The translations under genes were made by a program, and so were the position numbers. Positions 1 to 7,911 of a DNA stretch of 64,000 bases are shown one piece after another. The stretch lies in contig NZ_CP017706.1 in assembly GCF_002706375.1 (NCBI RefSeq), forward strand, positions 558,001 to 622,000, in the 5' to 3' direction. This stretch comes from Lactobacillus amylovorus DSM 20531 (GTDB lineage Bacteria; Bacillota; Bacilli; Lactobacillales; Lactobacillaceae). The first letter of the stretch is position 1. Each line of letters starts with the position of its first letter. Under the pieces are notes generated by a model that was not told where the DNA came from, did not search any database, and was given only the letters and a program-made list of their open reading frames with translations.

Positions 1-1
1 C

Positions 2-114
2 TTGAAGCAAGCAACTACACAAGACTTCTTGAACATTATCCGCAAGTACGATAATTCAAAGAAGGTTAACAACGTGATCAATAAATTTATTGATCCTAAG
101 TACTTAAGTGAATA
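2..114 (+). CDS. 3' end of an unidentified gene (partial)
   Basis: An open frame enters from the left edge and ends at a TAA at 112-114. Only the last 37 codons are visible. They are rich in Lys, Asn and Asp and end in DPKYLSE. A terminator hairpin follows directly, which supports this being a true gene end. The fragment is too short for me to assign a family. Confidence 0.6.
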
Positions 115-120
115 AAATCA

Positions 121-158
121 AATAACCCCGAAAACGTTTGAGTTTCGAGGTTATTTTT
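121..158 (+). terminator. intrinsic terminator
   Basis: A 13-bp stem with one mismatch (121-133 with 143-155) is followed by a T-rich run. It lies seven bases after the stop of the partial gene and ahead of the SLAP gene. Confidence 0.75.
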
Positions 159-213
159 ACAGTCTCATAAGTGCTAAAATCAACTTATGGGATTATTACA
201 AAGGAGATTAAAT

Positions 214-1191
214 ATGAACACTAAAAAATTAGCAACTATCGCAGCAGCTTTATTAATCAGTGTTGCACCAGCAGCTGCCATTATCAATCAACCTGTTCAC
301 ACAGTTCAAGCAGCTACGCAATCACAAAAAGGTAAAGTTACTCTCAAGAAATCCTTTAACGGCACAGTTCAAGTTTTCAACAGTAAGGGCAATGCCGCTA
401 CAACTACCCAAAAAGTTAACGGCAAAAAATGGACCGTTGCTTCTACTGTCAAAGCTGGCTTTAGCTTTAAATATTATGGCAAGCCTGTCCTGATCCAAGG
501 TAAAAAAGTAGATGCAAAAACTTCTAAGAACTACCACTACACCACCGCTTCATACGTTAACATTGGTAAAAAGCGCTACATCAAATCTTTGAATGTTAGC
601 TCAATGGATGGTCAAAATGTTTTGATCTTAAGTGCTAACTCTCGCATTTATGATAAAAATGGTCATCGCACTACCTACAATGGTTTGTCCCTCATTCCTA
701 AATATATGTTAGTTAAAACACCAGCTAAAACCCACGCCACAACTAAGAATGACGTATTTTTCTACTTTGCAAATCTTAGCGGATCTAAGAAGAGAAGTTT
801 GAATACAACCACTATCAATGGCAAACCATTTTATGCTTTAGGCAACGGTGCTTATATTTATGCTTCAAATGTTGGTTTTGTTAACGGCAGCACTCTTTAC
901 CAAGCTTCTGGCACCACTACAGCCACTATTTTAAACAAGATCCACGTTTTAAATAATAAGCTCAAGTCAACTAGCAAGTTGCTCAAGATTGGTCAAAAAG
1001 TTAAGGTAGATGCCACCAAGACCACTGGTAAAGGCGACAGCGCTGCACTTTACTTCAGAATTGCCGGTACCAAGGGCAAAAATGCACAATACATTTACTG
1101 GGGCGACGATGCTGAATATGGTATGGATCAAGAAAGTACCACGGATGAATTCCAAGGCAACTTTAATTTAGATAATCACCTGGCAAATTAA
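214..1191 (+). CDS. SLAP-domain surface protein
   Basis: A 325-residue secreted protein. The start is set by AAGGAG at 201-206, eight bases before the ATG at 214; an in-frame ATG at 187 has no such site. An N-terminal signal peptide (charged MNTKK, a hydrophobic stretch, probable cleavage after TVQA near residue 34) precedes Lys/Tyr/Thr-rich repeats. These contain the pattern 'Y.YYGKPV / Y.NIGKKRYIK' and 'SRIYDKNG', typical of the lactobacillal surface-layer-associated (SLAP) domain, which binds the protein to the cell wall. It has no sorting signal and no catalytic motif, so the function beyond wall attachment is unknown. The tail after residue 290 is acidic (WGDDAEYGMDQESTTDEF), and the gene ends only about 20 bases before the TnpB element's terminal hairpin. 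Confidence 0.8.
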   Translation: MNTKKLATIAAALLISVAPAAAIINQPVHTVQAATQSQKGKVTLKKSFNGTVQVFNSKGNAATTTQKVNGKKWTVASTVKAGFSFKYYGKPVLIQGKKVDAKTSKNYHYTTASYVNIGKKRYIKSLNVSSMDGQNVLILSANSRIYDKNGHRTTYNGLSLIPKYMLVKTPAKTHATTKNDVFFYFANLSGSKKRSLNTTTINGKPFYALGNGAYIYASNVGFVNGSTLYQASGTTTATILNKIHVLNNKLKSTSKLLKIGQKVKVDATKTTGKGDSAALYFRIAGTKGKNAQYIYWGDDAEYGMDQESTTDEFQGNFNLDNHLAN

Positions 1192-1204
1192 CACAATATG
1201 CTAA

Positions 1205-1387
1205 AAGTCAACTACCCTAGACTGAAGTCTAGGGCTTAGTGGCTCGTTAGCTTGCGCTAACCAGAACACCAACTTGCTTAGATACGGACTTGACTTACCA
1301 GCAATAGTCTTTTGACTATTGCCGATAGAGGTCGTCTAATTACCAAAGCCTTTTAAGTCCGCGAGTTGCTAACGGACTGCAGCCTTT
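1205..1387 (-). ncRNA. candidate omega (re)RNA and right end of a TnpB element
   Basis: This noncoding stretch directly follows tnpB on the minus strand. It contains several stem-loops (for example the inverted pairs GCAATAGTC/GACTATTGC near 1300-1323, and an AGCCTTTCTAGGCT stem at 1380-1395). It ends in a strong hairpin at 1211-1231 (CCCTAGACT/AGTCTAGGG, two-base loop). In IS200/IS605-family elements the right end carries such a hairpin, and the RNA that guides TnpB is made from this region. The RNA itself is inferred from position and structure only. The guide would be the bases just beyond the element end, leftward of about 1205. Confidence 0.5.
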
Positions 1388-2719
1388 CTAGGCTGCTTTT
1401 TTTATTTTAGGATTTTGCCACTTGCTTAATCCTTTTTCTAAGATGTTCACTGCCGCATTCCAATCACGAATATGGGGCATTCGACAAATTGGACAAGTCC
1501 ACTCCCGATCCTTAAGGGTTAATTTCTTATAACCATTTTGGCCCATAATACTGCCACAAGCATGACAGCATTGAGTAGTATATTTAGGATCAATTGTTAG
1601 AAATTCTTTACCATATAGATCTGCCTTATAAGCCAGCATATTCAGGAAACTACGCCAGCCGACATCAGAAATTGATTGCGACAAGGCATGATTCTTTAAC
1701 AGGTTTTTGCTCCTTAATTCCTCGGCAACTACCAAATCGTGGTTTTTGATTAGTGCAGTTGAGAGTACTTGTAAAAAGTCATTACGCTGTCTGCGAATCT
1801 TGTCGTGCAGTCTGGCAACTGATAAGCGTTGCTTTTGATAATTCTTAGCTGTCCGCAAATTACGCCCTTCTTTTTTTGCCCGGCGCTGCCTGCGAGACAA
1901 GACACGCTGGGCATGGGCCAGCTTCTTTTTGGTTTTGCGATAAAATCGTGGATTAGCGACCATTGCTCCGTTAGATGCTGTTAGGAAGTTATCTAAATTG
2001 AGGTCAATGCCAATTTGACTTTGTGTTTTAGGTAATTCCTTAACAAAAGCAGTATCGCTGCCTAATTGCATAGACAGGTAGAACTGGTCATCAGCGGTCT
2101 TTTTTATCGTGACTGTGCCAATTCTAGTTGGTATCTGCTTAAGCAAGCGCTCTTTAATCAGTTTTCTAAAACCAGCAATGCGGACAATTCCCAGCTTAGG
2201 CAATTTAATATGTTTAGCATCAATAAATCTAGCTGTCCCGTTATCAAGATAGGCTTCTGACTGCTTAGGATATTGACAGTTGGTCTGATATGACCAGTCG
2301 CTGCGTTTTTTGTGAAAAGTCGGAATTCCATGACCAATCTTGCGATAGTTGTTCCAAGCTTTCTGATAGTTTTGAATCGCATTGGCAAGAGCGAGACTAT
2401 CAATTTCTTTAACACGTAAAAAGCTATAAGCATCACGAATATTCTTAGGCTTAGCCAATAATTCATTATTGATGACTACTGTTTCTGCCAGTTGGACTTC
2501 ATAGCTATTAAGAGCAGAAAAAGCAAAGGGCATTGCTCGATTTTGCCTATTAGCTAAATAACGTTTAGCATGGTAGCTAGTCCGATTGCGTCCTACATAA
2601 GAGTTGTAGACAAAGCGCTGCGCATCATAGTTTAGTTTAATGATTTTCTTTTGCTTAGAACTAGGATAAAAGCGAAGCTTAACGCCAAAATGATAGGCTA
2701 AACTGCTCATTCTTTTCAT
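1388..2719 (-). CDS. tnpB: IS200/IS605-family TnpB RNA-guided nuclease
   Basis: A 443-residue TnpB (OrfB). The start at 2719 is preceded by AGGAGGTGA; an upstream in-frame start at 2773 has no comparable site. An N-terminal helix-turn-helix-like segment (FYPSSKQKKIIKLNYD) is followed by the RuvC core: IGIDLNLDN (first Asp), VVAEELRSKN (Glu), a CxxC...CxxC zinc finger (CCHACGS ... CPICRMPH) and RDWNAAVNIL (last Asp). All catalytic positions are present, so the nuclease looks intact. No tnpA transposase gene lies next to it, so the element depends on a TnpA elsewhere for movement. The known role of TnpB is cleavage of the empty donor site using a guide RNA from the element's right end. Confidence 0.92.
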   Translation of the reverse strand: MKRMSSLAYHFGVKLRFYPSSKQKKIIKLNYDAQRFVYNSYVGRNRTSYHAKRYLANRQNRAMPFAFSALNSYEVQLAETVVINNELLAKPKNIRDAYSFLRVKEIDSLALANAIQNYQKAWNNYRKIGHGIPTFHKKRSDWSYQTNCQYPKQSEAYLDNGTARFIDAKHIKLPKLGIVRIAGFRKLIKERLLKQIPTRIGTVTIKKTADDQFYLSMQLGSDTAFVKELPKTQSQIGIDLNLDNFLTASNGAMVANPRFYRKTKKKLAHAQRVLSRRQRRAKKEGRNLRTAKNYQKQRLSVARLHDKIRRQRNDFLQVLSTALIKNHDLVVAEELRSKNLLKNHALSQSISDVGWRSFLNMLAYKADLYGKEFLTIDPKYTTQCCHACGSIMGQNGYKKLTLKDREWTCPICRMPHIRDWNAAVNILEKGLSKWQNPKIKKAA

Positions 2720-2791
2720 GTATTTCACCTCCTCATAGATTAGATATTTATATTTTACAGGATAAGCGAACATATGTCTCTATTTTTAGAA

Positions 2792-2819
2792 TAAAAAAAG
2801 CTGACTGCTAGGTCAGCTT
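2792..2819 (-). terminator. intrinsic terminator downstream of murC
   Basis: Read leftward, the arms AAGCTGAC/GTCAGCTT enclose a six-base loop and run into seven T residues. It lies about 50 bases after the murC stop and just upstream of tnpB, so it would also shield tnpB from murC transcription. Confidence 0.75.
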
Positions 2820-2831
2820 GGCCCTATCCAT

Positions 2832-2851
2832 CCCCGCATTAAAATACGGGG
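2832..2851. repeat. short hairpin, possible left end of the TnpB element
   Basis: The arms CCCCG/CGGGG surround a ten-base AT-rich loop between the murC stop and the terminator. A subterminal hairpin at this place is expected for the left end of an IS200/IS605-type element, but the exact boundary cannot be fixed without an empty-site comparison. Confidence 0.35.
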
Positions 2852-2869
2852 ATTTTCGGGCGTTTTTCA

Positions 2870-4183
2870 TTAAAGCAACTTTTCAAAAGCATCTTCGTAC
2901 TTAGGAATATCGCCGGCACCCATGAACACAATGACAGAGTTCTTATTCTTAGTTAAATCAGCAATATTATCTAAGTCAATCACTTCTGAACCTGGGATAT
3001 TCTTAACCAAGTCTTCACTTGAAATATCACCATTAGCTTCACGAGCTGAAGCATAAATTGGAGTTACGTAAGCCTTGTCTACGCCACGTAAGATTTCTTC
3101 GAAGTCCTTTTGGTATTTCTTAGTTCTTGAGAAAGTATGTGGTTGGAAGACAACAACTAACTTCTTGTCTGGGAACTTTTGACGAGCAGCTTGAATAGTT
3201 GCGCGCATTTCAGTTGGGTGGTGAGCATAGTCATCAATAACTGCAATGTCGCCAAAGTCTTTTTCACTAAATCTACGCTTAGCACCCTTAAAGGTAAGTA
3301 AACCATCACGAATATCGTCCATTGGTACCTTTTCAGTGTAGGCAACAGCGATAACAGCAGTTGAGTTCAAAATGCTGTGGTCACCAAACAAGTGAATTTC
3401 AAATTCGCCAAGGTCCTTGCCATGAGCTAAAACGTGGAACTTAGAACCAGTAGTTGACTTCTTAATTTCAGTAGCTTGGAAGTCATCAGTATCGTTAAAG
3501 CCGTAAGTGTACTTAGGAATATCAGTCTTAAGGCTTTGAAGACGCTTGTCATCGCCCCATACGAACAATGCCTTCTTAGTTTGATCAGCTGCTGATTGGA
3601 ATGCGCTGGTGTAATCGTCTTGATCCTTGAAGTAGTCTGGGTGGTCAAAGTCGATGTTAGTCATAATTTGGTAATCTGGGTGATATGCCAAAAAGTGACG
3701 ACGGTATTCATCAGCTTCGTAAACGAAGAAGCGTGAGTCTGGAACACCCTTACCACGACCGTCACCAATTAAGTAAGTAGTTGGTGCAACTTCACCTAAA
3801 ACGTGTGACAAAAGACTAGTGGTTGAAGTCTTGCCGTGAGTACCTGAAATACCGATTGAAGTGTGCATTTGCACGATTTCTTCAACAGTATCTGGGTAGC
3901 TTTGCCACTTAACGCCCTTATCAAGACATGCCTTAACTTCTGGGTTATCTTCCTTGAAGGCGTTACCCTTAACGATTACTTGTTCATCGTTACTCTTGAT
4001 GTTGCTTGGGTCAAAATCCTTAACTTCAATACCAGCTTTTTCAAGTGGAACTTGAGTGAAGGTGTACTTTTCAATATCACTACCGGCAACGTTGTAGCCT
4101 AAGTCGTGAAGAAGTAATGCTAAGGAAGCCATACCGGTTCCTTTAATACCAATAAACCAAATTTGTTTGTTTTTATCTAACAT
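2870..4183 (-). CDS. murC: UDP-N-acetylmuramate--L-alanine ligase
   Basis: MurC adds L-alanine to UDP-N-acetylmuramate using ATP, the first peptide step of peptidoglycan synthesis in the cytoplasm. The 437-residue length is normal. The N-terminal Rossmann motif is IGIKGTGMASLA. The central ATP-binding loop is GISGTHGKTSTTSLL (about residues 112-126). The Mur ligase signature HPDYF...D and the C-terminal domain with DDYAHHPTEM are also present. It appears to be a single-gene unit ending at the terminator to its left. Confidence 0.96.
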   Translation of the reverse strand: MLDKNKQIWFIGIKGTGMASLALLLHDLGYNVAGSDIEKYTFTQVPLEKAGIEVKDFDPSNIKSNDEQVIVKGNAFKEDNPEVKACLDKGVKWQSYPDTVEEIVQMHTSIGISGTHGKTSTTSLLSHVLGEVAPTTYLIGDGRGKGVPDSRFFVYEADEYRRHFLAYHPDYQIMTNIDFDHPDYFKDQDDYTSAFQSAADQTKKALFVWGDDKRLQSLKTDIPKYTYGFNDTDDFQATEIKKSTTGSKFHVLAHGKDLGEFEIHLFGDHSILNSTAVIAVAYTEKVPMDDIRDGLLTFKGAKRRFSEKDFGDIAVIDDYAHHPTEMRATIQAARQKFPDKKLVVVFQPHTFSRTKKYQKDFEEILRGVDKAYVTPIYASAREANGDISSEDLVKNIPGSEVIDLDNIADLTKNKNSVIVFMGAGDIPKYEDAFEKLL

Positions 4184-4234
4184 ATTTAACTCTCCATAAT
4201 GTTAAAAATACTCGTCTTTTATTCTAACATTATT

Positions 4235-6136
4235 TCATTTTTCCGTAGCAAAATCAGAGAACTTTAGAAGTACTTTTTTAGCCCCGCTGCTTGGGATTAA
4301 GTAATATCTTGTCTTTTGGTTACCTTTCCAACCTTCTGCTGGATAATAACCTGGCTTGTGTGCCCACTTTTGATATACCTCGACCATTGGATAATTTTTG
4401 TCACTATTGTAGGCTTGACGCATTAAATTCAAGATTTGTTGTGCTTCTAGAGGCGTTAAGTTGTTGATGTCTTTTACTTTGACTTTTACACCCTTCAAAT
4501 TTTTCTTAGCAAAATTAACTTGCCATAAAGCTTCGTTAACTGCAGCCTTAGTTGCATCTTTATCCGCTGCAACAGTCTTCGTATTTTCTATGGCTTGGTC
4601 GTACAAGCTACGATTTACCCAGTTGTCTAGACGATACTTATCGGATGCCTTAACAGTACTTTCATCAGAAATTGCATTGGTAAGTGAAGTCTTTTCACTA
4701 GTAGTTGCTAATGCACTATTTGCTTTGGCTTCAGCTTCTGTGTTGCTGGTCTTAAGCTTTCTACCACTGAGTGCTACATCACTAGCTTTGACATAGAGAT
4801 TGCTGTAGGCAGTATTTTGACGATCGTCTTCTGCACCTGATTTGTAAACCAATGAGTTTTGAACATGGTAGTACAATTCAGCTTTGTTTTCCTTGGCATC
4901 CCACAAGTAAAGCTTTTGGTTAACGGCCAACTCATCACCGTCAAATTTAGTATCAACCTTTTCACCGTTGACGTTGTAGAAAGCAGTTTGACCTATCTTG
5001 AAGTCAGCCACACTATAGCGCATGTTGTACGCATCTTCACCGCTAAGATATTGTTTAGCTAAAGTTGGACCATTATCACCACTCCAAACATAAGGAACGT
5101 CTGGACTGCTTTCTTCATATAAGCCAGTATCAATATAAACTGGATTCTTACCGCCTTTTACACGATAGTAAGAAGCAGTATAGTCTCCCATACCGGTTTG
5201 AACCACCATATCGGCTGTTACAGTTTGTCCTTTCTTGTACAGCTTATTGATTTGTTGGAAGTCTTGATTGTAAGCAAGTGTATCGGCAACAATCTTAACC
5301 TTGATAGGACCTTTGGTATAAAGAGCATTACCATTAATGGCATTTACGTTGTTAGCCTTGATGTACTGATTCTTACCAATTCTGAAGTAATAGTTGTCCT
5401 TAATCTTGTAGCTTTTAAGTGAACGAACAGTATGGTTCTTGTTATTAGCCACATAGAAATATTGGCCACCTTTGTCCTGAACTTTACCAGCATATGGTAC
5501 TAATCGACCTGCTTTAATTACTTGTCGTTGACGTTGACCGCGAGAATTATAAACGGAACTATTTTGAGAAACGAATAAAATTTCCTTGCCATTTAATTTA
5601 GCAATTTGGTCACTTTGAATATAGATGTTCTTGCCAATGTTGTAGTAAGTATAAGGCTTACGGTAGTATTCCTCACCGTTTGGAGACTTAATCTTAGTGT
5701 TATATGGCAAGTAAGCACGCTTGCCACGGTAGGTCTTCAGTCTCTTACCATTTTTATCGTAGACATATGAATTTCTAGTAAGTACATATGTATCGCCCTT
5801 CATTACATACGCATTATTTTGTTTGACATATCCACCATTGCCGATATAGTAATAAGGTTCTTGGTTAATAAGACGTGGTGTTGTGGCACTAGCATAAACC
5901 ACTTTGTCACCCTTAGTTAAAATAGGTTGACCATAGAATTTATAATTCTTAATTTTGATACTCTTATTGGCATGGATAAATTCGCCTTTTTGTCTAATAT
6001 AAGGCGTTGCGGTTTTATCGTAGCCTTTATGTAAGGTAATACTTTGTGCATTAACTGTTTGAGAAGTTATTAATCCTAAAGAAACTGCTGCTAAAACAGC
6101 CGCTGCACTGGATAAAATTTTATTGTTGAATTTCAT
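4235..6136 (-). CDS. large SLAP-domain surface protein
   Basis: A 633-residue secreted protein. The ATG at 6136 follows GGGAGTGGGG, a better fit than the in-frame ATG 30 bases upstream. A signal peptide (MKFNNK, then a hydrophobic AAAVLAAVSLGLIT, cleavage after VNA near residue 31) precedes five or six repeats with YIGNGGYVKQNNAYV, YVYDKNGKR and YYNIGKNIYIQSDQI patterns. These are SLAP-type wall-binding units. The final 170 residues lack these repeats and are mostly helical, with a Lys/Asn-rich ending. No LPXTG motif is present. The specific role is unknown; attachment to secondary wall polymers is inferred from the repeats. Confidence 0.8.
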   Translation of the reverse strand: MKFNNKILSSAAAVLAAVSLGLITSQTVNAQSITLHKGYDKTATPYIRQKGEFIHANKSIKIKNYKFYGQPILTKGDKVVYASATTPRLINQEPYYYIGNGGYVKQNNAYVMKGDTYVLTRNSYVYDKNGKRLKTYRGKRAYLPYNTKIKSPNGEEYYRKPYTYYNIGKNIYIQSDQIAKLNGKEILFVSQNSSVYNSRGQRQRQVIKAGRLVPYAGKVQDKGGQYFYVANNKNHTVRSLKSYKIKDNYYFRIGKNQYIKANNVNAINGNALYTKGPIKVKIVADTLAYNQDFQQINKLYKKGQTVTADMVVQTGMGDYTASYYRVKGGKNPVYIDTGLYEESSPDVPYVWSGDNGPTLAKQYLSGEDAYNMRYSVADFKIGQTAFYNVNGEKVDTKFDGDELAVNQKLYLWDAKENKAELYYHVQNSLVYKSGAEDDRQNTAYSNLYVKASDVALSGRKLKTSNTEAEAKANSALATTSEKTSLTNAISDESTVKASDKYRLDNWVNRSLYDQAIENTKTVAADKDATKAAVNEALWQVNFAKKNLKGVKVKVKDINNLTPLEAQQILNLMRQAYNSDKNYPMVEVYQKWAHKPGYYPAEGWKGNQKTRYYLIPSSGAKKVLLKFSDFATEK

Positions 6137-6228
6137 TTTCCCCACTCCCTTGTGGCTTTGTTTCAATAACTTTTACAGTTTTATTATACCTTGGTTAATT
6201 ACTCTAGGATGGAATTTGATTTACGGCA

Positions 6229-6250
6229 AAAAAAGCGTTGAGATTTTTTC
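6229..6250 (-). terminator. half of a terminator split by the transposon, with left target duplication
   Basis: Bases 6232-6242 (AAGCGTTGAGA) are one arm of a former hairpin whose other arm (TCTCAACGCTT) is now 13 kb away at 19284-19294. GATTTTTTC at 6242-6250 is repeated exactly at 19277-19285. Joining the two flanks through that 9-bp repeat restores an 11-bp stem with a five-base A loop, followed leftward by seven T residues. That is a normal intrinsic terminator for the gene that ends at 19337. Confidence 0.8.
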
Positions 6251-6292
6251 CAATGTCATTAAGTTAAGACATTGACGAAGGTTGGACTTTAT

Positions 6293-6322
6293 GAACCGAA
6301 TCATTTTGATCCGGTTCTTTTT
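6293..6322 (+). terminator. hairpin near the IS left end
   Basis: The arms GAACCGAATC and GATCCGGTTC pair with one mismatch and are followed by a T-rich run. It lies between the inverted repeat and the transposase gene, where it would stop transcription entering from the left. Confidence 0.6.
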
Positions 6323-6336
6323 CTTTCTAAAATAAA

Positions 6337-6365
6337 AAGTGAGAAGAAAATGTCTCTTCTCACTT
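6337..6365. repeat. second hairpin upstream of the transposase
   Basis: A perfect 10-bp stem, AAGTGAGAAG/CTTCTCACTT, with a nine-base loop, 54 bases before the transposase start. The right-hand IS has an analogous pair of hairpins in the same place, so the arrangement is part of the element design. Confidence 0.6.
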
Positions 6366-6418
6366 CACTTGTTTAAATTTTCAGGTCTTTCAAATAATTT
6401 TAGAAAGGTCGTATTATT

Positions 6419-7780
6419 ATGAAAGCCCTTCATTCAAATATTCTAAAGCTGATGGACAATATTATCAATAAAATTGCCGCTAATATTCATGCTTTCTCTA
6501 CTTCAGATAAGGCTTTTACCCGTTGTCGCAAGCTCAATGTCGTTGACTTGATTAAGCTAATTCTAAATATGGGAGCCGGCAGTTTAAACTCGGAAATCTT
6601 TCATGCATTTCCTGATATGAATCTCAGAATGACTACTTCAGCTTTTGAACAGCAGAAAGCTAAATTAAAGCCCGAATGTTTTAAGGAAATTATGTTAGAA
6701 CTCAGTCGTGAAAGTACTACACTACAATTGTTGGATGATAAGTATTTAGTTGTAGCGATTGATGGATCTGATTTTGACCAGCCATTTAATCCTAAATCGA
6801 AAAACATTTTTAACAATAATGAGGGCCAAGTATATTGTCAGATTCACGTAAATGCTCTCTACGATGTCTTGAATAAATTATATTTAGATTTGATTATTCA
6901 GCCTCATCGAAAGATGGATGAACGTGAAGCTGCGCTGACAATGTTAGAAAATCTGGACAAGCGAGAAAAAGATTTTTTAGTTTTAATGGATCGCGGCTAC
7001 AGCAGCTTTAACTTAATTGAAAACTGTAACAGACTAAAGAATTGTCATTATCTTATCAGAACTAAAGCTGGATATGGTGCCATTAAAGAAATCGCTGTAT
7101 TGCCAGAGCATGAATGTGATATTGACCTTTCGTGCAAAGTAACCTCATTGCATCGCTATTATATGATTCACAAAGATACTGAAAAATTTCTCCACTTAAT
7201 ACACCACAAAAAGCATCACTATAAAGCCGTTCGATCTAAAAATACCTACGATCAGCGCTGGGATTTTGAAGATTTATGCAATGTAAAGTTCCGAGTATGT
7301 AAGTTTAGAATTAATCCACCAGGCTCAGATGATGAGTGGGAAGTACTTATCACCAATTTGGATCGAAATGAATATCCTCTGGCTAGGATAAAAGAGATCT
7401 ATCACCTTCGTTGGGGAATAGAGACTTCTTTTAGAGAGCTTAAATATGATTTAAGTGGCGTTCAGTTTCATTCTAAGAAAGATCAATTTGTTTATATGGA
7501 AATATATGCTCATTTTGCAATGTATAACGCTATGAGTTTATCAGTGATTGCAAGCTCAAAACCATATACTCAGGGAAAATACCAATATCAAATAGACTTT
7601 AAAATGGCTTGTTGTGTTTGGCGTCGATATTTTAATTCAAGTGATAATTCTGATAAGGGGTTTACGCAACTATTATTAAATATGTCATTTTATCTTACAC
7701 CAATTAGACCAGGGAGAAAAGACAAGCAAAATTTAAAGAATAAATTAGTGATTGGCTTTCCTTATCGTCTAGCAGCCTAA
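6419..7780 (+). CDS. IS4-family DDE transposase, intact
   Basis: A 453-residue transposase with the DDE layout of the IS4 family: first Asp in VVAIDGSDF (about residue 116), second in LVLMDRGYSSF (about 189), and the Glu in the Y-(2)-R-(3)-E-(6)-K type motif HLRWGIETSFRELKYDLSG (about 336). The start is the ATG at 6419, preceded by GAAAGG. This copy looks able to act on its own ends and probably on those of the disabled right-hand copy, whose ends match. Confidence 0.93.
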   Translation: MKALHSNILKLMDNIINKIAANIHAFSTSDKAFTRCRKLNVVDLIKLILNMGAGSLNSEIFHAFPDMNLRMTTSAFEQQKAKLKPECFKEIMLELSRESTTLQLLDDKYLVVAIDGSDFDQPFNPKSKNIFNNNEGQVYCQIHVNALYDVLNKLYLDLIIQPHRKMDEREAALTMLENLDKREKDFLVLMDRGYSSFNLIENCNRLKNCHYLIRTKAGYGAIKEIAVLPEHECDIDLSCKVTSLHRYYMIHKDTEKFLHLIHHKKHHYKAVRSKNTYDQRWDFEDLCNVKFRVCKFRINPPGSDDEWEVLITNLDRNEYPLARIKEIYHLRWGIETSFRELKYDLSGVQFHSKKDQFVYMEIYAHFAMYNAMSLSVIASSKPYTQGKYQYQIDFKMACCVWRRYFNSSDNSDKGFTQLLLNMSFYLTPIRPGRKDKQNLKNKLVIGFPYRLAA

Positions 7781-7829
7781 ACTAGTTGAAAAGAACTATC
7801 TTCTTGACAGTTTATTTGTGTTACCAAAA

Positions 7830-7874
7830 AAGACATTTACCGAATAAAATAAGTCGATAAATGTCTTAAAAAGT
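7830..7874. repeat. 45-bp hairpin repeat, left copy
   Basis: This 45-base sequence matches 17555-17599 in the same orientation with three mismatches. It forms a stem of AAGACATTTA.CGA with TCGATAAATGTCTT. Here it is just inside the right end of the left IS and probably serves as the transposase terminator. Confidence 0.75.
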
Positions 7875-7911
7875 GACGTCAGATTTGTCAATTCTTAACT
7901 TAATGACATTT

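Larger units (their letters stand above)
6251..7911 (+). mobile_element. IS4-like insertion sequence, left copy
   Basis: About 1.66 kb. The left inverted repeat (6251-6276) starts CAATGTCATTAAGTTAAGAC. The right repeat (7887-7911) is an imperfect inverted copy lacking one base. It carries one intact transposase gene. Two hairpins upstream of the gene probably block outside transcription. Confidence 0.85.

Noticed and set aside
4461..5422. Several plus-strand open frames within the large SLAP gene
   Set aside because: They lie opposite a well-supported gene, have no ribosome sites and show low-complexity composition caused by the SLAP codons.
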